From contig JAGMDP010000094.1 in assembly GCA_023128635.1 (NCBI GenBank), positions 1-8,455 of the forward strand: DNA of 8,455 nucleotides, read 5' to 3'. Position numbers and translations under genes: made by a program. Positions within the stretch are counted from its first letter, which is position 1. Each line of letters opens with the position of its first letter. Below are positions 1 to 4,682 of this stretch, in pieces. The notes under the pieces were generated by a model. That model was given only the letters and a program-made list of their open reading frames with translations. It was not told where the DNA came from and did no database searches. Source of the DNA: Candidatus Heimdallarchaeota archaeon (GTDB lineage Archaea; Asgardarchaeota; Heimdallarchaeia; JABLTI01).

Positions 1-114
1 ATCTTAAGCGGTGAGAAATACGTCGTAGATCTAGATGCTTATCATAAATACGAAGAAGAAAAGCAGAAGGCAAAACTAGAGAAGAAGAATAAGAAGAAAA
101 AACCCACAACGTGA
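1..114 (+). CDS. C-terminal end of an unidentified Lys-rich protein (partial)
   Basis: An open frame runs from the first base of the window to a TGA at 112-114 and gives the last 37 residues of a protein whose start lies upstream. The visible part begins ILSGEKYVVDLDAY and then becomes a highly charged tail rich in Lys and Glu, ending in KKNKKKKPTT. The first dozen residues look like the end of a folded domain. The tail looks disordered and basic, as in many nucleic-acid-binding or ribosome-associated archaeal proteins, but that is only a compositional impression. A long T-rich tract follows the stop at once, which supports this as a real gene end. I do not recognise the family. Confidence 0.6.
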   Translation: MLSGEKYVVDLDAYHKYEEEKQKAKLEKKNKKKKPTT

Positions 115-117
115 TTT

Positions 118-152
118 AATTTCTTTCTTTTTTCTTTTATTTTTTTTTTTAT
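118..152 (+). terminator. T-rich transcription terminator of the partial gene
   Basis: Immediately after the TGA at 112-114 comes an almost pure pyrimidine stretch ending in eleven consecutive T at 140-150. There is no clear hairpin, which fits archaeal U-tract termination. The core TTTCTTTCTTTTTTCTT (120-136) recurs identically behind the next + strand gene at 1162-1178. Confidence 0.6.
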
Positions 153-170
153 TATTCAGTTTGAGTTACA

Positions 171-178
171 TTATTTAA
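171..178 (+). promoter_or_regulatory. Upstream TATA-like box (candidate 1) for the GNAT gene
   Basis: TTATTTAA lies 45 bases before the ATG at 216 and 87 before the ATG at 258. A start of transcription about 26 bases beyond its centre would fall near 200. That is just at the GAGGAG at 196-201, so the Shine-Dalgarno-like sequence may not be included in the transcript. Confidence 0.3.
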
Positions 179-223
179 GTGTTTTCTTAAAAAATGAGGA
201 GTAATTCTCAAAAGAATGAGAAG

Positions 224-231
224 TTTTATAA
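224..231 (+). promoter_or_regulatory. TATA-like box (candidate 2) for near-leaderless GNAT transcript
   Basis: TTTTATAA is centred about 30 bases before the ATG at 258. The usual archaeal distance of about 26-27 bases from box centre to transcription start would put the start within a few bases of that ATG. This favours a leaderless or near-leaderless message and is one reason for choosing 258 as the start. Confidence 0.4.
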
Positions 232-257
232 CATATTTTTCAGAAAAAGAATATACT

Positions 258-1148
258 ATGTCAGAGTACGAGATAAAAATCTACGAAAAAGGCTTCGAAG
301 ATGCTCAAGCAAAATTAGGTACGGATGTAACAAAAGATTGGACAGACTTCGGACAAACAAACGCAGAACAATTAAAGCAATACTATGCTGTAGATGACTT
401 CGATCCAGAGACAAGACTTTATGCATTCAAGGATGGAGAATTAGTTAGTTTTATTGTTTCCAAAATTCTCCCAGATGCAGAAGATGGTATCAAGAGAGCA
501 CAACACGACTTTCCACTATACACAAAAGGAAATGAGAAAGCAGCAGAACTACTTTATGAAAAAGCAGTAAAGATATTGAAGAAGAAAGGCGTACAAGTTT
601 TAGAAGCTCGAGTAGGTAAAGGTTGGCTAGGCACATTAGATTTAGCGGAAAAGCATGGCTATAAAAAAGCCAGAGTATCATTCATGAGAATCGAACTTGA
701 ATTTGATGATATTAAAGTCAAAGATGCTGAAGTAAAATTTGAAAACTTTGATCCAGAGAAAGACAAAGAACAAATAGTTCAAATGTTCAAAGATCGTTTT
801 AATTTCACTGATGAACAAGCTGAAACAAACTTTAATGGAATTGTGAATCCACCTGAAGGTTGGTATGCAATGCCAGTTCTACGTGAGGGTGGAAAGATTG
901 TCTCTCGAGGACTCCTTTATATTCAACCAGAACCAAATCAAGAAAACGCAATATTTAGACCATTAATCCCTGACCCACAAAAACACTTTGATTCATACTT
1001 AGGTATGATTACTAAAATAGCAAAAGACAAAGGAGCTAAGAGATTTCAAATTTACTTAGGCGGTCCAAACCTAGAACAGAAAGACTTCTTCAAATCTGTT
1101 GGATTTGATGTCAAAGGAAAGGTATTGATTTTTGAAAAAGAGATCTAA
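258..1148 (+). CDS. Two-domain GNAT-fold N-acetyltransferase-like protein
   Basis: The 296-residue product looks like two GNAT halves in tandem. Half one (about residues 1-152) starts YEIKIYEKGF, has an alpha segment GNEKAAELLYEKAVKILKKKG followed by VQVLEARV, and closes with LAEKHGYKKARVSFMRIELE, a typical GNAT end. Half two (about 160-296) repeats the layout and closes with FFKSVGFDVKGKVLIFEKEI. GNAT enzymes move an acetyl group from acetyl-CoA to an amine. Neither half shows a clean Q/R-x-x-G-x-G/A acetyl-CoA loop, so one or both may be inactive, or the protein may only bind a ligand. The substrate cannot be inferred. Start: the frame is open from an ATG at 216, but 258 fits the domain start and a TATA box about 30 bases before it. 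GAGGAG at 196-201 lies 14 bases before 216, too far to be convincing. The gene is alone on the + strand and converges on the methyltransferase. Confidence 0.75.
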   Translation: MSEYEIKIYEKGFEDAQAKLGTDVTKDWTDFGQTNAEQLKQYYAVDDFDPETRLYAFKDGELVSFIVSKILPDAEDGIKRAQHDFPLYTKGNEKAAELLYEKAVKILKKKGVQVLEARVGKGWLGTLDLAEKHGYKKARVSFMRIELEFDDIKVKDAEVKFENFDPEKDKEQIVQMFKDRFNFTDEQAETNFNGIVNPPEGWYAMPVLREGGKIVSRGLLYIQPEPNQENAIFRPLIPDPQKHFDSYLGMITKIAKDKGAKRFQIYLGGPNLEQKDFFKSVGFDVKGKVLIFEKEI

Positions 1149-1178
1149 ATTAGATCTCACATTTCTTTCTTTTTTCTT
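1141..1178 (+). terminator. Terminator of the GNAT gene, between convergent genes
   Basis: An AGATCT-AAATT-AGATCT dyad (1141-1157, also readable as 8-bp arms around one base) overlaps the stop codon at 1146-1148. It is followed by TTTCTTTCTTTTTTCTT at 1162-1178. A hairpin with a 6-bp stem and 5-base loop plus a T tract would stop transcription rightwards. The dyad itself works in both directions and may also help end the opposing methyltransferase transcript, whose stop codon is at 1177-1179. Confidence 0.5.
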
Positions 1179-2001
1179 ATTTTGTACCGAAAGCAAAAAT
1201 TACTGCTTTCACGAAATGAAAACTTCCATCTTTTTGTTTATATGCTTCAAGACTATGTGGAAGCATTCTTTCTTTGAAATCGGCATATTTCTTTTCATCG
1301 CTACCAAAGTATTCTCTTAGAATCCATCCTGAACGTTTCATCACATTAAACCATTCATCAAGACTGGCGTATTTGATAATGAAATCCTCAGAAAAAACAT
1401 TGATATTCTTGAAACCTACATCTTGTAAGATTTTCTCAAAACCCTTAGTAGTTTCCTTGCTATAACTTGTTGGAACTTTTGATATCTCTTCTTTCGTTTT
1501 TGAGGTATATTTTCCCAAATAATCTTGTAGTAATTTTCGCAAATAATCTAGTTCTCCTTGCGATTGCCATGTACTGAAACCAGCTTTTCCTCCGGATTTT
1601 AAGACACGGAGAATATGATTCATTTTATCGTTTTCTTTTCGATATTTATGGTTTTGAAAATCAAACACATCACTAAATCCTATGAAACCACTGGTAACAT
1701 AGTCAAATGAATTGTCATCAAATGTAAGTTCTCTTGCATCCATAATCTCAGCTGTAGCATTAGACAACAAATTACTCTTTAGATTTTCAAGAGTTTCAGT
1801 TATACGGTTTTCCCATCGATCAATACCAATAGCGTGACCAGAAGAACCAATAATTTTTGCTGCAGGAATTAAGCAAGCACCTCCACCTGTGCCAACATCT
1901 AATACCCTAAAACCAGATTTCATTTCAAGGTATTGAACTAGCTTTTTCCCAAAAGCTGACCAAAAGTCCAACCCAATTATATCTTTCTTTTTAGCATTCA
2001 T
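1177..2001 (-). CDS. Class I SAM-dependent methyltransferase (UbiE/Methyltransf_11-like)
   Basis: This is a Rossmann-type methyltransferase of about 275 residues. Counting from the GTG at 2010, motif I is VLDVGTGGG (36-44). The acidic residue that holds the SAM ribose is D64 in GIDRWEN. The adenine-side acidic position is D91 in EIMDAREL, followed by DNSFDYVTS. Post-motif LRVLKSGGKAGFSTW lies at 134-148. The C-terminal 120 residues, rich in aromatic and charged residues, should form the substrate cap. Target (small molecule or protein) is not predictable. It is the last gene of a five-gene cluster, 17-26 bases after the last TIGR04076 gene. The start is uncertain: GTG at 2010 and ATG at 2001 are both in frame and neither has a strong ribosome binding site; ATG is preferred by default. 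It ends two bases before the T tract of the convergent GNAT gene. Confidence 0.85.
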   Translation of the reverse strand: MNAKKKDIIGLDFWSAFGKKLVQYLEMKSGFRVLDVGTGGGACLIPAAKIIGSSGHAIGIDRWENRITETLENLKSNLLSNATAEIMDARELTFDDNSFDYVTSGFIGFSDVFDFQNHKYRKENDKMNHILRVLKSGGKAGFSTWQSQGELDYLRKLLQDYLGKYTSKTKEEISKVPTSYSKETTKGFEKILQDVGFKNINVFSEDFIIKYASLDEWFNVMKRSGWILREYFGSDEKKYADFKERMLPHSLEAYKQKDGSFHFVKAVIFAFGTK

Positions 2002-2027
2002 CCGAACCACTCAATTGTAAAATCAGT

Positions 2028-2333
2028 TTATTCTTCCAATCTTTCTAGTTTAAAGCACACAGGTCTTTTACCATCTGAACATACTGTATATATTACACCT
2101 GTAGGATAACCTGGAATTTCTCCACCAAAAGCAAGTAAATAGAAATCTTTTCTGAAATCAGCAAAAGCCCAATTACAAAAACCCTCAGGTTTTGTAAAAC
2201 CATCAGTAAGAAACTCTTGACCTTCCTTTAGATGACAAGGTTCTACAACTGTTCCATCGGTTCTTACGAATTTTTCCCCGAAGACATCTTCAGGTGTGAA
2301 TACTTTGAGTACTGTGATCTTAATTTTTGTCAA
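2028..2333 (-). CDS. TIGR04076 family protein, paralog A
   Basis: A 101-residue protein of the small, uncharacterised TIGR04076 family, recognised by MTKIKITVLK at the start and DGKRPVCFKLERLEE at the end. Visible landmarks: PEDVFG (14-19), C33 in EPC, EGQEF (37-41), GFCNWAF (51-57) with C53, and C85 in CSDGKRPV, plus an extra C93 not shared by the other two copies. The three spaced Cys could bind a metal or a cofactor, but that is inference. The start is a TTG at 2333, supported by AGGAG on the coding strand (2343-2347) nine bases before it and by alignment with both paralogs. It is fourth in the cluster, directly upstream of the methyltransferase. Compared with copies B and C it lacks the second-half Trp of FxxWA and reads IPGYPTG there, so it is the most diverged copy in that loop. 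Confidence 0.85.
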   Translation of the reverse strand: MTKIKITVLKVFTPEDVFGEKFVRTDGTVVEPCHLKEGQEFLTDGFTKPEGFCNWAFADFRKDFYLLAFGGEIPGYPTGVIYTVCSDGKRPVCFKLERLEE

Positions 2334-2342
2334 TTCAAATAA

Positions 2343-2347
2343 CTCCT
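2343..2347 (-). promoter_or_regulatory. Ribosome binding site for TTG start of paralog A
   Basis: On the minus strand this reads AGGAG, nine bases before the TTG at 2333. There is no in-frame ATG nearby that would preserve the family's conserved first residues (M-T/S-K-I-K-I-T-V), so this site decides the non-ATG start. Confidence 0.6.
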
Positions 2348-2372
2348 AGATTGCAATTAAAGAATTTTCAGA

Positions 2373-2684
2373 TTATTCCTCAGGTAATCTTTCTAATTTG
2401 AAGACAACGGGTCTAATACCATCGGGACAAGCTACATAGTCTATACCGTCTCCAGCCCAGTCCTCAAATTTACCACCATATCTAATGAATGTAATCTTCG
2501 GATACATTCCAAACCACGCATGATGACAGAAGTCTTCAGGCATGTTTCCATTTTCACTGATGTAAGTTTCACCTTCCTTAAATCCACATTTAGTGATTTC
2601 TTTACCACTTGGTCTGTGAAAAGTTTCTCCAAACACTTCTTCAGGACTAAAATTCTTGACTACTGTAATTTTTATTTTTGACAT
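2373..2684 (-). CDS. TIGR04076 family protein, paralog B
   Basis: A 103-residue paralog beginning MSKIKITVVK and ending DGIRPVVFKLERLPEE. Landmarks: PEEVFG (14-19), C33 in TKC, EGETY (37-41), DFCHHAW (51-57) with C53, the FEDWAG loop (73-78) and C86 in CPDG. In the middle motif the aromatic that follows Cys in the other copies (FCxWA) is replaced by His (FCHHA). That may change the site chemistry or the partner. The frame is open to a GTG at 2693, but the ATG at 2684 is the better start: it gives the same N-terminus as the other two copies and has GGAG eight bases upstream. It is third in the cluster, with 39 bases before paralog A. The function of the family is not established, so none is assigned. 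Confidence 0.85.
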   Translation of the reverse strand: MSKIKITVVKNFSPEEVFGETFHRPSGKEITKCGFKEGETYISENGNMPEDFCHHAWFGMYPKITFIRYGGKFEDWAGDGIDYVACPDGIRPVVFKLERLPEE

Positions 2685-2692
2685 ATTTCTCA

Positions 2693-2696
2693 CTCC
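2693..2696 (-). promoter_or_regulatory. Ribosome binding site for paralog B
   Basis: The minus strand reads GGAG (within GGAGTGAG) with eight bases between it and the ATG at 2684. This spacing is good for 2684. The GTG at 2693 overlaps the GGAG itself and cannot use it. Confidence 0.6.
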
Positions 2697-2698
2697 AT

Positions 2699-2716
2699 AA
2701 AAAAAAAAGAAAGATG
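2699..2716 (-). terminator. Internal T-rich tract between paralogs C and B
   Basis: Read on the minus strand, ATCTTTC followed by ten T comes just after the paralog C stop at 2722 and just before the ribosome binding site of paralog B. It resembles the T-rich ends found behind the two + strand genes. If active, it would end or attenuate transcription after the first two genes of the cluster. No strong hairpin accompanies it, and no clear second promoter was seen inside the 37-base gap. Confidence 0.35.
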
Positions 2717-2721
2717 GAAGT

Positions 2722-3036
2722 TTAATCTTCTATCCTCTCTAATTTGAAAACAACTGGTCGAACACCATCGGTACAACAAGTATGCTGCAAACCTTCTTTT
2801 GCCCAATTCTTGAAGTTTCCATCGAAGTTCAGAACTGCAGTATCTTTGTAAATGTCTCTCCATGCCCAACCACAGAAACCGTCGGGTTTATTGAGATTTT
2901 CAACAATAAACTCTTGTCCATCTTCGAATGCTGTGCATGCTGTTACTTTCTTGCCGTTTGGAGTAGCATAACCTATCTTTCCAAAAACGTCTTCAGGCGC
3001 AAATCGTTTTATTACAGTTATTTTTATCTTAGTCAT
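2722..3036 (-). CDS. TIGR04076 family protein, paralog C
   Basis: A 104-residue member closest in appearance to the family type. It starts MTKIKITVIK and ends DGVRPVVFKLERIED. Landmarks: PEDVFG (14-19), C34 in TAC, DGQEF (39-43), GFCGWAWRDIY (53-63) with C55, FKNWAKEG (75-82), and the paired C87-C88 in HTCCTDG. FCxWAW followed by D-I-Y and the CC-T-D-G-x-R-P-V-V-F-K-L-E stretch are the features by which I recognise the family. An in-frame ATG at 3084 would add 16 Lys/Asn-rich residues and overlap the upstream gene. The ATG at 3036 is chosen because it matches the paralogs and has GGAAG seven bases before it. It is second in the cluster, 28 bases after the NTF2-like gene. A Cys-based metal or redox role is plausible but unproven. 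Confidence 0.87.
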   Translation of the reverse strand: MTKIKITVIKRFAPEDVFGKIGYATPNGKKVTACTAFEDGQEFIVENLNKPDGFCGWAWRDIYKDTAVLNFDGNFKNWAKEGLQHTCCTDGVRPVVFKLERIED

Positions 3037-3064
3037 AGTATTACTTCCATTTTTTTTATTCTTT

Positions 3065-3454
3065 TTATTCGTAGGTGGCGTCATAGATCTTATTGACTAT
3101 TTGCCACGAATCATTAATCTTCAAAAGATTCAGTAAATCCAAAAAGATAACAGAACCCTTCGAGTGTTCCACAACGGTCTTAACTTTAGCAGAAGCAATA
3201 GTTCCTACAATATCAACTGAAAGAATTTCCGAAGTTCGTTTGTATTTTGGGTCATCAATTGGTTTTCCGAGACTATCTTTCCAGAAGTTCTTGTCATAGA
3301 TAACTAGTTTCTGCTCTTTATCTATGCCAAACATCTTTGCCTCATCATGCCAACCTTTTGCTAGGATCTCAAAGTCTCTTTTGATAGTTCCCTTTATGTA
3401 GTAGTTGACTGCTTCTTCTACTCTTGCTAACTCTTCTTTAGTTGTCATTTTCAT
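3065..3454 (-). CDS. NTF2-like fold protein (putative lumazine-binding type)
   Basis: A 129-residue single-domain protein that fits the NTF2-like superfamily, most like the 'putative lumazine-binding' group. The N-terminal helix EEAVNYYIKGTIKRDFEILAK is followed by W-H-D-E-A-K-M-F-G. The second half is a set of beta strands with alternating hydrophobic residues (SEILSVDIVGTIASAKVKTVVE, then SVIFLDLLNLLKINDSWQIVNKIYDA). The ending W-x-I-V-x-K-I-Y-D-A is characteristic. Proteins of this fold form a cone-shaped pocket for small ligands or act as small enzymes; the ligand here is unknown. It is the first gene of the five-gene cluster. Starts at 3454 and 3448 (both ATG) are possible. A GGGGA at 3458-3462 is three bases before the first and nine before the second, so 3448 may be the real one. 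Confidence 0.78.
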   Translation of the reverse strand: MKMTTKEELARVEEAVNYYIKGTIKRDFEILAKGWHDEAKMFGIDKEQKLVIYDKNFWKDSLGKPIDDPKYKRTSEILSVDIVGTIASAKVKTVVEHSKGSVIFLDLLNLLKINDSWQIVNKIYDATYE

Positions 3455-3459
3455 AAATC

Positions 3460-3523
3460 CCCAATAGGGTTTAGTTTTATCCCAATTTAGTTACAGAAAA
3501 AAATTACATGTACATTTGGGATA
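3460..3523 (-). promoter_or_regulatory. Promoter/operator region of the NTF2-TIGR04076-methyltransferase cluster
   Basis: On the minus strand a TATA-like ATAAAA (3475-3480) lies about 25 bases before the first ATG, which would give a leaderless or nearly leaderless transcript. On the + strand the region holds CCCAAT at 3460-3465 and again at 3481-3486, exactly 21 bases (two helical turns) apart. It also holds an inverted copy, TATCCCAA (3478-3485) facing TTGGGATA (3516-3523), with perfect 8-bp arms 30 bases apart. A TACATGTA palindrome (3505-3512) sits between. The TATA-like element touches one box, so a bound factor could block the promoter. Confidence 0.4.
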
Positions 3524-3555
3524 TTGTTTGAGAAGAATATCCTCAATAGAGTATA

Positions 3556-3578
3556 AAAATTTTCTCATCAATATGAGA
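3556..3578 (-). terminator. Possible hairpin terminator downstream of the TIM-barrel gene
   Basis: On the minus strand TCTCAT-ATTG-ATGAGA forms a perfect 6-bp stem with a 4-base loop (3563-3578), followed by AAAATTTTTATA. It lies about 100 bases past the TIM-barrel stop codon and before the promoter of the next cluster, so it is placed to separate the two units. The distance from the stop makes it uncertain. Confidence 0.35.
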
Positions 3579-3678
3579 CATCGGTCTGGTAAATTTCAGA
3601 AAAACTTTTAAAGCAATATTATTGTCGAAAATCGATGGCCTGGGCGGCTTTCTAGGTAACAATGCCAACAGCTCTCAA

Positions 3679-4542
3679 TTATATGTAGTCATAACCGATT
3701 TCTTCAGCTGTCAAATCTTTAACGTCTTTGAATTTTCTTCTTTGAAACCACAGAAGAGATTTCAGAAAAGCACATCGAGTCCTCATTCTAAGATATTTTG
3801 TTTTTGAAAAGGGCTTAATGCAATGAAGACTGGAAGACATGATCTTATCAGCTTGATCCCCATCCGGTTTTAATTCTTGATTTATTACCCCATCATACTT
3901 GATTTCTTTGAGAAAGGCAAAGAAGTCGTTGAAAGGCATTTCCCCTAAACCAAGCGGTAAATGTAAATCTTCTGTTTTTGTGCAATCAGAAATGTGTACA
4001 TATACGATATCTTTCACCAATTCTTCTGGAATATCTAACCAAGTTTGCCAATCGTTCACATATCTATGAGAGATATCCAGTGCATGTCCAGTAATTTTCT
4101 TCCCTAATTGATCTTTTGCTTGATGGTAAAAATCAAGAAATTGTTCATCTGTAAAACCTACAACGTTTTCTAAAACCAAGGGAACTTCGATTTGTTCCAT
4201 TCGCTCGAACATTAACTCATAAGAAGGATTAGGATCCTCAGGCATATGTGCAAGAACAAAAAGCATATTCAAATCGTCTTTTCTCTGATTAATGAAGGAG
4301 ACAACCTCTTGCATATGAATTTCGTATGTCTCAGTTTTTGAAGAGAAATCAAAATTATCTCGATTAAAGATAGGTAAATGGAAAACTGTAGTTGCACTAC
4401 CGAGACTCTTGAGAACGTCCTCCACCTTAGGAATAATGCGCCAATTGAACTCAAAGTGTTCTAGGGGAATTTTTCGCAACAATTTTACAATAAGATCTAA
4501 ACCTAATCCTTTGATTGGTTCTAAGCCAAAGCCAATTCTCAT
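3679..4542 (-). CDS. Sugar phosphate isomerase/epimerase-like TIM barrel (AP endonuclease 2 superfamily)
   Basis: A 287-residue TIM barrel of the xylose-isomerase-like group. Residues likely to hold the metal and the active site, counted from the ATG at 4542, are H55 (VFHLP), H99 (VLAHMP), E125 (LVLENVVG), D156 and H159 (GHALDISH), H183 and D186 (YVHISD), and E223 (INQELKPDGD). The pattern H-L-P-L-G-L-G-E-M-P-F-x-D-F at 194-207 is typical of this family. The set looks complete, so an active divalent-metal enzyme acting on a sugar or a similar polyol is likely; the exact substrate is not readable. About 55 residues after the barrel (LRMRTRCAFLKSLLWFQRRKFK) are basic and unusual. The frame is open to a TTG at 4554, but the ATG at 4542 has GGTG six bases before it and starts directly with the first strand (MRIGFG). 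It appears to be transcribed alone. Confidence 0.85.
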   Translation of the reverse strand: MRIGFGLEPIKGLGLDLIVKLLRKIPLEHFEFNWRIIPKVEDVLKSLGSATTVFHLPIFNRDNFDFSSKTETYEIHMQEVVSFINQRKDDLNMLFVLAHMPEDPNPSYELMFERMEQIEVPLVLENVVGFTDEQFLDFYHQAKDQLGKKITGHALDISHRYVNDWQTWLDIPEELVKDIVYVHISDCTKTEDLHLPLGLGEMPFNDFFAFLKEIKYDGVINQELKPDGDQADKIMSSSLHCIKPFSKTKYLRMRTRCAFLKSLLWFQRRKFKDVKDLTAEEIGYDYI

Positions 4543-4607
4543 AGAGTACACCAAGATTTGATTCCTAAATTTCCACTTATGGTAAGAGGGAATGAATGTT
4601 CACTGAA

Positions 4608-4617
4608 TTTATTTTAA
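4608..4617 (-). promoter_or_regulatory. TATA-like box of the TIM-barrel gene
   Basis: The minus strand reads TTAAAATAAA centred about 70 bases before the ATG at 4542. Transcription would start near 4586 and leave a leader of roughly 44 bases that contains the GGTG ribosome binding site (4549-4552). Confidence 0.4.
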
Positions 4618-4635
4618 TAGCTTTTGTCAAGAACC

Positions 4636-4682
4636 AAAAAAAGTGTAGAAAGAGAAAACGTGTCAAATAAAGTGTTTTCTCT
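4636..4682 (-). terminator. Hairpin plus T-tract terminator of the SBBP gene
   Basis: Perfect 9-bp arms AGAGAAAAC (4651-4659) and GTTTTCTCT (4674-4682) with a 14-base loop overlap the stop codon of the propeller gene (4681-4683). On the minus strand they are followed by a pyrimidine-rich stretch ending in seven T (4636-4642). This is the strongest stem-loop with a T tail in the window. Confidence 0.5.

Noticed and set aside
3037..3084. Longer start for TIGR04076 paralog C at the ATG at 3084
   Set aside because: It would add a Lys/Asn-rich stretch absent from the two paralogs and overlap the end of the NTF2-like gene; the ATG at 3036 matches the family N-terminus.
2782..3096. Open frame of 104 residues on the + strand opposite paralog C and the NTF2-like gene
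   Set aside because: It lies opposite two well-supported genes, is rich in Phe, Ser and Cys as expected of an antisense shadow, and has no ribosome binding site.
3545..3580. C/D-box guide RNA because of TGATGA and CTGA on the minus strand
   Set aside because: The CTGA precedes the TGATGA instead of following it, the C box lacks the leading purine, and no terminal stem pairs the ends.
3622..3807. Small + strand open frame starting in the GC-rich island (MSKIDGLGGFLGNN...)
   Set aside because: Most of it runs opposite the conserved TIM-barrel gene end and the start is a TTG without a ribosome binding site; the Gly/Asn-rich beginning is short enough to be chance.
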